The notes: generated by a model not told the origin, from the letters alone. DNA of 17,573 nt from an uncultured Phascolarctobacterium sp. (GCA_937906915.1 CALCUU010000131.1:1-17573), one strand, 5' to 3'; counted from the first letter of the stretch, positions 1-7,649 are shown. Program-made: numbers and translations.

Positions 1-429
1 TTCCTGCAAAAAGTATTCAACGCAATGAAAATTGAAGTTGTTATGGAAAAATTCGTTAATAAAAACGATGGCACCGTAACCTTCAAACTCCATGGCGCTG
101 ATATGGGTATCTTGATTGGCAAACATGGTCAAACCTTGGATTCCCTCCAATACCTGACCAACCTGGTTGCTAACAAAAACAGTGCAGAACGTGTACGTGT
201 AATCATCGACGTTGAAGATTATCGTGACCGTCGCATTGAAACCTTGAACCGCTTGGCTTATCGTTTGGCTGACAAAGTTAAACGTAGCGGTGAACGCGTT
301 GCTTTGGAACCTATGAATCCCCATGAACGCAAAATCATTCACATGGCACTGCAAAATGACCGCCGTGTTACTACCTTGAGCGAAGGTGACGAACCCTATC
401 GTCGTGTAGTTATCGAATTGAAAAAATAA
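1..429 (+). CDS. jag: RNA-binding protein Jag/KhpB, C-terminal part (5'-truncated by window)
   Basis: The reading frame is open from base 1, so this is the C-terminal end of a longer protein; the ATG at 25 is internal. What is visible is the Jag/KhpB RNA-binding module: a KH domain with the loop GKHGQTLDSLQYL, followed by an R3H domain with the RKIIHMAL segment and the SEGDEPYRRVVI signature close to the C-terminus. The N-terminal Jag domain lies outside the window. Jag is a cytoplasmic RNA-binding protein, normally encoded next to yidC/spoIIIJ and just before mnmE, which matches its place here. A terminator follows 7 bases after the stop, so it closes the upstream rnpA-yidC-jag type unit. 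The family assignment is secure; its RNA targets cannot be read from the sequence. Confidence 0.95.
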   Translation, partial: FLQKVFNAMKIEVVMEKFVNKNDGTVTFKLHGADMGILIGKHGQTLDSLQYLTNLVANKNSAERVRVIIDVEDYRDRRIETLNRLAYRLADKVKRSGERVALEPMNPHERKIIHMALQNDRRVTTLSEGDEPYRRVVIELKK

Positions 430-435
430 TTTTCT

Positions 436-471
436 AAAACCCGGTAAATTTTTATCGGGTTTTATTTTTTT
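436..471 (+). terminator. Rho-independent terminator after jag
   Basis: An 11-bp stem (436-446 with 453-463, one G-U pair) around a 6-base loop is followed by a T-rich tract at 465-471. It separates jag from the mnmE operon. Confidence 0.85.
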
Positions 472-497
472 AATATACAAGAGGCTAAGGAATATCG

Positions 498-503
498 TAT
501 AAT
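498..503 (+). promoter_or_regulatory. Candidate -10 element of the mnmE operon promoter
   Basis: A perfect TATAAT lies 43 bases before the mnmE start, between the jag terminator and mnmE. No good -35 hexamer is seen 16-18 bases upstream, so this is only a candidate. The mnmE ribosome binding site AGGGAGGAA (532-540) follows downstream. Confidence 0.4.
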
Positions 504-546
504 ATTAAGATAGAGAATTATGTAAATTTTTAGGGAGGAAGTATAA

Positions 547-1923
547 ATGCAAGAAGAAACTATCAGTGCTGTCATCACTGCCTTAGGTGAGGGCGCAGTT
601 GGTATTGTGCGTATTAGTGGCGAAAATGCTTTAGCTGTTGGCGAGAAAATGTTTCGTGCGGCAAGTGGCAAAAAGTTAGAAGAATATGCACCTAATACTT
701 TAGTTTATGGTCACGTATATGAAGAAGATAGTTTGATAGATGAAGTCTTAGCAGTTTATATGAAGGCTCCTCGTTCCTATACTGCTGAAGACGTTGTGGA
801 AATTCAATGCCACGGTGGCGTGCAATCCTTGAAAAAAATCTTAGAGCTTAGCTACAAGGAAGGTGCTCGTCCTGCTGAGCCCGGCGAATTTACTAAGCGT
901 GCCTTTTTAAACGGACGTATTGATTTGACACAGGCAGAAGCTGTTATGGACATTATTAAATCTCGTAGCGAAGCTTCCTTGAAATTGGCAGTGCGTCAGC
1001 AAAACGGACAGCTTGCCAAAGCATTGCGCAGCTTGCGTACAGATTTAGTAGATATCATTGTAAATTTAGAAGCAGTTATAGATTATCCGGAAGAAGATAT
1101 TGAAGATGTAACCTTTGGCAAGGTACAGGAAAGCATTTCTACTTCCTGCGAAAAAATAGAAAACCTTTTGGCGCACGCCCACACAGGTAAAATTTTACGT
1201 GAAGGTTTGCGTACAGCCATTGTTGGTCGTCCCAACGTTGGTAAATCCAGCTTGCTCAATGCTTTATTAAAAGAAGATAGAGCAATCGTTTCTGAATACG
1301 CAGGCACAACCCGCGACGTTATTGAAGAACAGCTTCTTTTGGACGGTGTTCCCCTCGTTTTGGCAGATACCGCAGGTATTCGTCAGACAGACGATTTTGT
1401 AGAAGCCATTGGCGTAGAAAGAAGTAAGCAGCATTTGCAGGATGCAGAGCTGGTAATTTGCGTTGTAGATGGTAGCGTACCCTTAACCCCGGAAGATGAA
1501 GACATCTTAGAGGCGGCGCAGGCGAAACCCTTTGTTATTATCGTCAACAAAAGCGACAAGGATATTAACGACAACTTCCTTGCTTTGCAGGAACGCTTTG
1601 GCAAGGAACAAGTTATGGCACTTTCTGCCAAAACTACCCAAGGCATTGATGAGTTCACTGCTTGGCTGAAAAACTTTGTTTATGGCAGTGAAGGTGCGTT
1701 GAGCGATGGTGTTTACGTGCAAAACGCACGCCACGAGCAATTATTGCGTGAAGCCTTAGGCTTCCTTGAAGATGCAGGCAACGCAGCAGAAAATATGCTG
1801 CCCTACGACTGCATTGTTATAGATGTGCGCAACGCTATTGATTTATTAGGTGAAATTACAGGCGATACAGTGCAGGACGAAATTATTAACCAAATCTTCT
1901 CCCGCTTCTGTATTGGTAAATAA
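547..1923 (+). CDS. mnmE: tRNA uridine-5-carboxymethylaminomethyl modification GTPase MnmE
   Basis: MnmE (TrmE) is a GTPase that, as a complex with MnmG, modifies the wobble uridine U34 of certain tRNAs to the cmnm5/nm5 form. The protein has 458 residues, the usual length. An N-terminal tetrahydrofolate-binding domain (about 1-118) precedes a helical domain into which the G domain is inserted. The G domain shows GRPNVGKSS (227-235), the switch motif GTTRD (253-257), DTAG (274-277) and NKSD (334-337). The C-terminus is the conserved CIGK (455-458), whose Cys is important for modification. The ATG is set by the strong ribosome binding site AGGGAGGAA six bases upstream. It is the first gene of the mnmE-mnmG-rsmG-noc operon, with 20 bases to its partner mnmG. 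All key residues are present. Confidence 0.98.
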   Translation: MQEETISAVITALGEGAVGIVRISGENALAVGEKMFRAASGKKLEEYAPNTLVYGHVYEEDSLIDEVLAVYMKAPRSYTAEDVVEIQCHGGVQSLKKILELSYKEGARPAEPGEFTKRAFLNGRIDLTQAEAVMDIIKSRSEASLKLAVRQQNGQLAKALRSLRTDLVDIIVNLEAVIDYPEEDIEDVTFGKVQESISTSCEKIENLLAHAHTGKILREGLRTAIVGRPNVGKSSLLNALLKEDRAIVSEYAGTTRDVIEEQLLLDGVPLVLADTAGIRQTDDFVEAIGVERSKQHLQDAELVICVVDGSVPLTPEDEDILEAAQAKPFVIIVNKSDKDINDNFLALQERFGKEQVMALSAKTTQGIDEFTAWLKNFVYGSEGALSDGVYVQNARHEQLLREALGFLEDAGNAAENMLPYDCIVIDVRNAIDLLGEITGDTVQDEIINQIFSRFCIGK

Positions 1924-1943
1924 ATTTTTAGGACTGAGAAATT

Positions 1944-3824
1944 ATGGGATTTATTACTGACAAATTTGATGTAATCGTAGTAGGTGCTGGTCACGCAGGT
2001 GTTGAAGCTGCTTTGGCTGCTGCTCGCATGGGCGGTAAAACCCTTTTGGCAACCCTGTCCTTGGATAATGTGGCGCTGATGCCCTGTAATCCGAGTATTG
2101 GTGGTCCGGCGAAGGGTCATCTTGTACGTGAGATTGATGCTTTGGGCGGACAAATGGGCTTGGCTGCGGATAAGGCTTGCATTCAAATGCGCCTTTTGAA
2201 TACCGGCAAAGGTTATGCAGTACACGCACTGCGCGCTCAAGAGGACAAGCCTTACTATACAATGATAATGAAGGAATTTATCGAAAAGCAGCCTAATTTG
2301 GAATTAAAACAGCTGATGATTGATAAACTTCTTGTAGAAAATGGTCAAGTTGTAGGCGTAGAGGCTGAAACTGGCGAAATTTTTGAAGCTAAGTGCGTAA
2401 TTTTGGCGACTGGTACTTATCTGCGTGGTCGTATTGTTTACGGACAAGTAAATTACGAGTGCGGACCTAACGGTTTGCGTAGCGCTAATAAGCTTTCCGG
2501 TTCCTTGCTGGAGCACGGTGTAGAGCTGATGCGTTTTAAAACCGGTACTCCTGCCCGCTTAGACGCACGTAGCCTTGACTACAGCAAAATGGAAATTCAA
2601 GCTGGCGATGATATTTGTCGTAACTTTTCCTTTATCAGCGATATTAAGACCAGGGAACAAATTCCCTGCTGGCTGACATATACTAATGCGGATACTCACA
2701 AGATTATCCGCGACAACTTACATCTTTCCGGTATGTTCAATGGTTTAGTAGAGGGTGTTGGCCCCCGTTACTGCCCCTCCATTGAATCCAAGCTGGTGCG
2801 TTTCGCCGAAAAAGAGCGTCACCAACTGTTCATCGAGCCGGAAGGTAGACGTACTCAAGAAATGTACGTGCAAGGCATGAGCTCTTCTTTGCCTGCTCAC
2901 GTACAACTGCAATTTATGCGTACCATTCCCGGTTTGGAAAATTGTAAGATGATGCGTGCAGGCTACGCCATCGACTACGATTGCCTGAACCCCTTGCAAT
3001 TGAAACCTTCCTTGGAGCACAAAGCAATCAGCGGTCTTTTCAGTGCTGGTCAAAGTAATGGTACCAGTGGCTACGAAGAAGCTGCTGCCCAAGGTTTGAT
3101 TGCAGGCACCAACGCCATGAACAAAATTAACGGACGCGAGCCCTTAGTTTTGCGCCGTGACGAAGCATACATTGGCGTTTTGATTGATGACCTTGTAACT
3201 AAAGGTACTAACGAGCCTTATAGAATGATGACTTCCCGTGCGGAATATCGTCTTTTGCTGCGCCAAGACAATGCAGATTTACGCTTGACCGAAAAGGGTA
3301 GAGCACTTGGCTTGGTAGATGATTATCGCTACGGAAGATTTACTGAAAAACGCACTGCTTTAGAGCGCACTCTTGCACAGCTTAGCGGTATCAGCATTTC
3401 TCCCAACGAAGAAAGCAATGCTAAACTGGTGGCAATGGGTACTGTTCCTTTAAGAAGTGGCAGTAATTTGCTGGAGCTTTTGCGCCGTAAGGAAATTACC
3501 TACGCAAAACTGCAGGAAGCCTTTGACCTGCCTGTTTTGAACGAGCAAGTTGCAGAGCAAGTAGAAATTCACGCTAAATACGAAGGCTACATTGCAAAGC
3601 AACGCCAAGAAGTTGAACGTGCACTGAAGCTGGAAAATAAAAAAATTCCCCAAGACATTGATTATAGAGCCATTAAAGAGCTTTCTTCCGAAGCAGCAGA
3701 AAAGCTGGACAAGGTAAGACCTACTTCCATTGGTCAAGCCTCCCGTATCAGCGGTGTTTCTCCTGCTGACGTGAACGTGCTGATGATTGCTTTAGAACTT
3801 AAACGCCGAAAGGAGCAAGAATGA
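1944..3824 (+). CDS. mnmG: tRNA uridine-5-carboxymethylaminomethyl modification enzyme MnmG (GidA)
   Basis: MnmG is the FAD-dependent partner of MnmE in wobble-uridine modification, using FAD and methylene-tetrahydrofolate. The 626-residue protein is full length. The Rossmann FAD site GAGHAG is at 14-19. The two functional cysteines are in place: Cys48 in PCNPSIGGP and Cys277 in PRYCPSIE. The C-terminal helical domain that contacts MnmE and tRNA is present; its end has the typical IGQASRISGVSPADVN segment. The start follows a modest AGGA-containing ribosome binding site, 20 bases after mnmE. The stop overlaps the rsmG start in an ATGA arrangement, suggesting translational coupling. No oddities. 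Confidence 0.98.
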   Translation: MGFITDKFDVIVVGAGHAGVEAALAAARMGGKTLLATLSLDNVALMPCNPSIGGPAKGHLVREIDALGGQMGLAADKACIQMRLLNTGKGYAVHALRAQEDKPYYTMIMKEFIEKQPNLELKQLMIDKLLVENGQVVGVEAETGEIFEAKCVILATGTYLRGRIVYGQVNYECGPNGLRSANKLSGSLLEHGVELMRFKTGTPARLDARSLDYSKMEIQAGDDICRNFSFISDIKTREQIPCWLTYTNADTHKIIRDNLHLSGMFNGLVEGVGPRYCPSIESKLVRFAEKERHQLFIEPEGRRTQEMYVQGMSSSLPAHVQLQFMRTIPGLENCKMMRAGYAIDYDCLNPLQLKPSLEHKAISGLFSAGQSNGTSGYEEAAAQGLIAGTNAMNKINGREPLVLRRDEAYIGVLIDDLVTKGTNEPYRMMTSRAEYRLLLRQDNADLRLTEKGRALGLVDDYRYGRFTEKRTALERTLAQLSGISISPNEESNAKLVAMGTVPLRSGSNLLELLRRKEITYAKLQEAFDLPVLNEQVAEQVEIHAKYEGYIAKQRQEVERALKLENKKIPQDIDYRAIKELSSEAAEKLDKVRPTSIGQASRISGVSPADVNVLMIALELKRRKEQE

Positions 3825-4543
3825 TGACCTTTGCAGAAATTTTGGCGGAAAAAGGCAAGGAAGCAGGCTTTGAATTTACAGAGCGTCAGCTGTGGCAATT
3901 TACCAGATACTACGAGCTCTTGGTAGAAACTAATAAGGTGATGAACCTTACTGCCATCACCGAGCCGGAAGAAGTTGCCGTAAAGCATTTTATCGACAGC
4001 CTTTTGGCTTACGACAAGGGTTTTGAAAATAAAAGCCTTGCGGACGTGGGAACAGGCGCCGGTTTCCCCGGTGTTCCCTTAAAAATTTATTGCCCCAGCT
4101 TGAAAGTAACCTTGATTGATTCCTTGGGCAAGCGTTTGAAATTTTTAGAACAAGTTATTGCAGAGCTTGGTTTGGAAAATATTTCCTGTCAGCACCTGCG
4201 TGCAGAAGACGCTGGTCGCAATAAAGCCTTTCGTGAAAAGTTTGACCTTGTTACTGCCAGAGCAGTTGCCCGTTTAAGCGTGCTTTCCGAATATTGCCTG
4301 CCCCTTGTAAAAAAGGATGGTAACTTCGTAGCCTTAAAGGGTAGCAAATTTGCCGAAGAAATAGAAGAAGGCAAGGCTGCTCTGAAAATTTTGGGAGGCA
4401 AGCTCCTGAGTGCGGAGCCTGTGAAGCTTCCCGGTTTAGATGATGGACGCGCAATTATTAAAATTGCCAAGATAAAAGCTACTCCTGCCCAATACCCCCG
4501 TAAGGCAGGAACTCCGGAAAAACAGCCCTTGGGCAGCAAATAA
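3821..4543 (+). CDS. rsmG: 16S rRNA (guanine-N7)-methyltransferase RsmG (GidB)
   Basis: RsmG methylates N7 of G527 (E. coli numbering) in the 530 loop of 16S rRNA using S-adenosylmethionine; loss in other bacteria gives low-level streptomycin resistance. The 240-residue protein shows the SAM-binding motif VGTGAGFPGVPL, preceded by the family segment MNLTAITEPEEVAVKHFIDSL, and ends with the typical YPRKAGTPEKQPL tail. Two ATG codons are adjacent (3821 and 3824). The ribosome binding site AGGAG at 3811-3815 fits either, so the protein is 240 or 239 residues. It overlaps the end of mnmG by 4 bases and is followed 12 bases later by noc, as in the canonical Firmicute gid cluster. Confidence 0.97.
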   Translation: MMTFAEILAEKGKEAGFEFTERQLWQFTRYYELLVETNKVMNLTAITEPEEVAVKHFIDSLLAYDKGFENKSLADVGTGAGFPGVPLKIYCPSLKVTLIDSLGKRLKFLEQVIAELGLENISCQHLRAEDAGRNKAFREKFDLVTARAVARLSVLSEYCLPLVKKDGNFVALKGSKFAEEIEEGKAALKILGGKLLSAEPVKLPGLDDGRAIIKIAKIKATPAQYPRKAGTPEKQPLGSK

Positions 4544-4555
4544 TGGAGGATGTTT

Positions 4556-5410
4556 ATGTTTGTTGATGATGGATTTTCTGTTTTAGATACTTGTGGCATT
4601 ATGGCGCAACGCTCTTCCAACACCCAAGAGGTGAAGGTAGAGAAGATTGCCATTGAAAAAATTGTGCCTAACCCTTACCAACCCCGTAAAACTTTTGATG
4701 ATGAAGGCTTGGCAGATCTTTCTGCTTCCATTGCCCAATATGGGGTGCTGCAACCGCTTCTCGTTGCTCCTGCAGAAAATGGGGATTATATGCTTATTGC
4801 AGGGGAACGTCGCTTGCGCGCTTCCAAAATGGCAGAGCTGAAAGAAGTTCCTGTTATCATTAGCCAATATACCTCCCAACAAATTGCAGAGATTGCGCTC
4901 ATTGAAAACCTGCAACGTGAAGATTTGCATTATTTGGAAGAAGCAGAAGGCTATGAGCAGTTGATGGAGCAATTCCACTTGACCCAAGAGGCAATGGCAA
5001 CAAGAGTTGGCAAAAAGCAATCTACCATTGCTAACAAGCTGCGTTTGTTAAAATTAAGCGCTAAAGTTCGTGAAGAACTGCGTAGTGCAGGCTTGACGGA
5101 ACGCCATGCTCGCGCCCTTTTGAAAATTAAGGACGAGGCTCAACAGCTGGAAGTTTTGGCAGTGGTTGTGAAGAATGCTTACAATGTGCGTCAAACTGAG
5201 CAGTACATTGAAAAGCTTTTGGAAGAAAAGCAGCCTGAAAAGAAAAAACGTATGCTTATCGTCAACGACGTGCGCATTTATCTCAACAGCATTAAGCAAG
5301 TTGTCAATACCATCAAAACTGCGGGTATTCCCTGCGAAATGGAACAGACTTTGGAAAATGACGAGGTTGTTATTCAACTTCGTATTAAGAATCAGAAAAA
5401 GGCAAAATAA
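4556..5410 (+). CDS. noc: Nucleoid occlusion protein Noc (ParB/Spo0J paralogue)
   Basis: Noc is a CTP-dependent DNA clamp of the ParB family that prevents septum assembly over the nucleoid. The 284-residue protein has the ParB N-terminal domain with GERRLRAS (83-90) and ENLQRED (118-123 region), then a helix-turn-helix (142-166). Aligned without gaps to published ParB/Noc specificity positions, it has Gln155, Lys161, Lys166 and Arg183, the Noc-type set that favours the Noc-binding site over parS. The gene sits last in the gid operon, the classical Noc position. The start was taken as the ATG at 4556, six bases after GGAGG (4545-4549); an in-frame ATG at 4550 overlaps that site and is unlikely. 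The first 27 residues are acidic to neutral and do not obviously form the basic amphipathic membrane anchor of Bacillus Noc. No perfect Noc-binding site was seen in the window. Confidence 0.9.
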   Translation: MFVDDGFSVLDTCGIMAQRSSNTQEVKVEKIAIEKIVPNPYQPRKTFDDEGLADLSASIAQYGVLQPLLVAPAENGDYMLIAGERRLRASKMAELKEVPVIISQYTSQQIAEIALIENLQREDLHYLEEAEGYEQLMEQFHLTQEAMATRVGKKQSTIANKLRLLKLSAKVREELRSAGLTERHARALLKIKDEAQQLEVLAVVVKNAYNVRQTEQYIEKLLEEKQPEKKKRMLIVNDVRIYLNSIKQVVNTIKTAGIPCEMEQTLENDEVVIQLRIKNQKKAK

Positions 5411-5416
5411 AAAATT

Positions 5417-5453
5417 AACTCCGATATTTCTTATGAAGTATCGGAGTTTTTGT
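5417..5453 (+). terminator. Rho-independent terminator after noc
   Basis: A perfect 10-bp stem AACTCCGATA (5417-5426) with its complement (5439-5448) and a 12-base loop is followed by a T-run. It closes the mnmE-mnmG-rsmG-noc operon and marks the left edge of the accessory segment. Confidence 0.9.
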
Positions 5454-5472
5454 TTGAGGCGCCAAAAAATTG

Positions 5473-5544
5473 AAAGTTTTATATAGTGGACTAACAAAAG
5501 TGTTCAAAAATGAAAAGTTTTTATAGTTGACTATATAAAACTTT
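5473..5544. promoter_or_regulatory. Imperfect inverted repeat with two TAGTNNACTA palindromes, upstream of the AAA ATPase gene
   Basis: Arms 5473-5493 and 5524-5544 are inverted copies matching at 19 of 21 positions, separated by 30 bases. Each arm carries a small palindrome, TAGTGGACTA (5484-5493) and TAGTTGACTA (5524-5533), exactly 40 bases apart; the second extends to TATAGTTGACTATA (5522-5535). The second copy contains TTGACT (5527-5532), which could be a -35 hexamer, although no clear -10 follows. The arrangement looks like a pair of operators controlling the downstream gene. The regulator is unknown. Confidence 0.5.
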
Positions 5545-5595
5545 ACTTTTTTCTAGTGTTTTGTTAAACTGATATTGAAAAGTGAGGTGCTTTTT

Positions 5596-6777
5596 ATGAT
5601 TCAACGCATGGAATATATGAACAAGCTTATAAAATGGAGAGACCATAAAGTTATAAAAGTTGTTACTGGTGTACGTCGTTGTGGTAAATCAACTTTGCTT
5701 CAATTATTTAGAGAGTATCTTTACGGGCATGGTGTTGATGAAGATGCCTGCATTAGCATCAATTTCGAGAACATTGCTTTTGAAAATTTAAAAGAATACC
5801 ATAAAATGTATGACTACATTTTAGAGCACCTTCAAGAGAATAAAATGAACTATATTTTTTTAGATGAGGTTCAGCTGGTTCCAGAATTTGAGAAAGCAGT
5901 TAACAGTTTGCTATTAAAAGATAATGTCGATATTTATATGACTGGTTCTAATGCGTATATGCTCTCAAGCGAATTGGCAACCTTACTTTCTGGTCGTTAT
6001 GTTGAGATTAAGATGTTGCCTTTTTCTTTTAAAGAGTATTATGAGTTGGTTGGTGGAGAGACTAGAAAAACATTTCACGAATTTTTAAGAAGGGGAGGAT
6101 TTCCCTATCTTGCTTTAATTGAAGATGACGATGCTAGACATGACTACGTTGAAGGAATTTACAGTACCGTTTTATTGAAAGATATTGTTGGGCGTAAACG
6201 TGTAAGTGATGTTGAACTTTTAGAAGCAGTCATCAAATTTTTATTTGATAACGTAGGTAATATAGTTTCTACTAAAAAAATTGCTGATACTTTGACTAGT
6301 ATGGGGCGTAAAACTACTGCAGTAACTGTTGATGGTTATGTGCGTGCGCTAAAGGATGCGTTCATTCTTTACGAAGTGGGTAGATATGACGTAAAAGGGA
6401 AGCAGTATTTGCAATCTTTGGAAAAATATTATATCGTTGATACAAGCCTGCGTAGTTTCTTACTTGGCGAAAGAACTATGGATTTAGGACATCTTCTGGA
6501 AAATATAGTTTACTTGGAATTACAAAGACGTGGTTACAAGGTAAGTATTGGCAAGCTTGGAACTTTAGAGGTAGATTTTGTTGCACAACGTGGTGATGAA
6601 AAGATTTATTACCAAGTGGCAGCAAGTGTTTTAGACCCTGCAACCTATGAGCGAGAGTTTGCTCCGTTGAAAAAAATTAGGGATAGTTATCCGAAGGTTG
6701 TTTTAACTTTAGATGATTACCCAATGGGCGAAGAGGGTATCAATCAACAAAATGTTATTGAATGGTTATTAAATTAA
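5596..6777 (+). CDS. AAA ATPase with DUF4143-type C-terminal domain, function unknown
   Basis: This 393-residue protein belongs to the widespread family of ATPases with an AAA_14 domain followed by DUF4143. It has Walker A GVRRCGKST (25-33), Walker B IFLDE (87-91), and the family segment TGSNAYMLSSELATLLSGRYVEI followed by LPFSFKEY. The C-terminal part has the hallmark VDFVAQ ... KIYYQVA, reminiscent of a degenerate restriction-endonuclease-like fold. Members are common accessory genes in gut anaerobes, and no firm function is known. The start is the ATG at 5596, six bases after GAGGTG (5584-5589); an earlier in-frame TTG at 5575 lacks a ribosome binding site. It stands alone between the noc terminator and a parS-centred palindrome starting 20 bases after its stop. 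The upstream inverted repeat suggests its own regulation. Confidence 0.88.
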   Translation: MIQRMEYMNKLIKWRDHKVIKVVTGVRRCGKSTLLQLFREYLYGHGVDEDACISINFENIAFENLKEYHKMYDYILEHLQENKMNYIFLDEVQLVPEFEKAVNSLLLKDNVDIYMTGSNAYMLSSELATLLSGRYVEIKMLPFSFKEYYELVGGETRKTFHEFLRRGGFPYLALIEDDDARHDYVEGIYSTVLLKDIVGRKRVSDVELLEAVIKFLFDNVGNIVSTKKIADTLTSMGRKTTAVTVDGYVRALKDAFILYEVGRYDVKGKQYLQSLEKYYIVDTSLRSFLLGERTMDLGHLLENIVYLELQRRGYKVSIGKLGTLEVDFVAQRGDEKIYYQVAASVLDPATYEREFAPLKKIRDSYPKVVLTLDDYPMGEEGINQQNVIEWLLN

Positions 6778-6796
6778 ATAGAATGAAACAAAAGTC

Positions 6797-6836
6797 AAAA
6801 AGTCAGAATGTTTCACGTGAAACATTCTGACTTTTT
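6797..6836. promoter_or_regulatory. parS: parS site 1 within a perfect 40-bp palindrome
   Basis: The 16-bp parS consensus TGTTTCACGTGAAACA lies at 6809-6824, the loading site for ParB/Spo0J. It is the centre of a perfect 40-bp palindrome (6797-6836) that begins with five A and ends with five T, with arms AAAAAGTCAGAA and TTCTGACTTTTT on either side of parS. Lying 20 bases after the ATPase stop, its transcript would fold into a long hairpin with a U-tract, so it may also act as a terminator in both directions. Confidence 0.95.
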
Positions 6837-6898
6837 CTTATGCATTGTAGTTAAGAAACCGGTGCTGGTATGGAAATATTGAAATAGAAGATTTGTGG

Positions 6899-6904
6899 TA
6901 TAAT
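6899..6904 (+). promoter_or_regulatory. Extended -10 promoter element for the nucleotidyltransferase gene
   Basis: TATAAT at 6899-6904 is preceded by TGG, an extended -10 motif, 32 bases before the start codon. The -35 region (ATATTG at 17-bp spacing) is weak, as extended -10 promoters allow. Confidence 0.6.
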
Positions 6905-6936
6905 CTAAGTATCAGTTACAAGAAGAGGAGATTATT

Positions 6937-7431
6937 ATGATAACTTTAATAGATGCTTGCGAAATAATTAAAATAGCTGAAGATAATAATCTTAAATTAT
7001 ATATTGATGGTGGTTGGGGAGTAGATGCTTTACTTGGCGAGGTAACAAGGAGTCATAATGATATTGATTTATTTTTAGAAAAAGTAGAGTACCATAAATT
7101 CATTGCTTTGATTAGGGATAAAGGGTTTTCTGAAAAGGTAATGGAGTATACTACGAACGATCATACTGTATGGGTTGATAAAGCAGGTAGAATAATTGAT
7201 TTACATTGTTTTGAAATAATAAATGATGTTCTAATAAGATATGATGGGGAAGTATATCCGTTGAAAATTTTCAGTGGTCTTGGAAAAATTGGGAACTACG
7301 ATGTTGCGTGTATTGAACCAGTAAGCCAAGTAGTTTTTCATTTAGGTTATGAATTTGAAGAAAATGATAGACATGATGTTTTATTGATTTGTAAGAAGTT
7401 TGGCATACCTATACCTGAACAATATAAATAA
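6937..7431 (+). CDS. Nucleotidyltransferase, Lnu(A)/ANT(2'')-like
   Basis: A 164-residue protein of the nucleotidyltransferase superfamily, of the size and layout of lincosamide nucleotidyltransferases (LinA type) and aminoglycoside 2''-adenylyltransferases. It has IDGGWGVDALLG (23-34), then RSHNDIDLF (38-46) with the paired catalytic aspartates Asp42 and Asp44. A third acidic position lies in IIDLHCFE, and the C-terminal VFHLGYEFEENDRHD resembles the matching part of Lnu(A). Such enzymes transfer AMP to a small molecule, often an antibiotic, but substrate cannot be read from this sequence. The start has GAGGAG six bases upstream. The gene is strikingly AT-rich, with many ATA, AGA and TTA codons unlike the gid and liv genes, which points to horizontal acquisition. 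It is a monocistronic gene with its own extended -10 promoter. Confidence 0.85.
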   Translation: MITLIDACEIIKIAEDNNLKLYIDGGWGVDALLGEVTRSHNDIDLFLEKVEYHKFIALIRDKGFSEKVMEYTTNDHTVWVDKAGRIIDLHCFEIINDVLIRYDGEVYPLKIFSGLGKIGNYDVACIEPVSQVVFHLGYEFEENDRHDVLLICKKFGIPIPEQYK

Positions 7432-7527
7432 AAGCTGAAAATAACCACTTCACAATAAATAAACATATTATAGGATATTTTATTTAAGAATGTTATATTA
7501 GGAATAATTGTGGTAATCAAGAACTAA

Positions 7528-7553
7528 AAGCGATGCTCAGACGAGCATCGCTT
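7528..7553. terminator. Bidirectional terminator between the convergent nucleotidyltransferase and fic genes
   Basis: A perfect 11-bp stem (7528-7538 with 7543-7553) with a 4-base loop. On the minus strand it is followed by TTTTAGTTCTT; on the plus strand by a CTTTCATTTC tract, a weaker U-run. It lies between the ends of two convergent genes and can serve both. Confidence 0.75.
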
Positions 7554-7569
7554 CTTTCATTTCATCAAC

Positions 7570-7610
7570 TAATCCACATAATCAACAGCTTATTCACAAC
7601 TTGTTGTGGA
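7570..7610. promoter_or_regulatory. Cluster of DnaA-box-like sequences
   Basis: Within 41 intergenic bases there are TTATTCACA (7590-7598, matches TTATNCACA), TAATCCACA (7570-7578, one mismatch) and an opposed TGTGGAAGT (two mismatches). CACAAC and GTTGTG form a small inverted repeat at 7595-7608. This resembles a minor DnaA-binding cluster. No AT-rich 13-mer array is evident beside it, so it is not called an origin. Confidence 0.4.
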
Positions 7611-7649
7611 AGTGCTTGGGTAAGACTACTATATAAAGGAAGAAAGTTG

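Noticed and set aside
1803..2240. 145-codon minus-strand frame across the mnmE-mnmG junction
   Set aside because: Overlaps two certain genes, with a composition typical of an antisense shadow.
7528..7553. CRISPR-like repeat or small RNA
   Set aside because: A single perfect hairpin between convergent genes is better explained as a terminator.
7561..7649. Full replication origin (oriC)
   Set aside because: Only a few DnaA-like boxes, no dnaA gene and no AT-rich unwinding array. The gid-side gene order puts the expected origin upstream of base 1.
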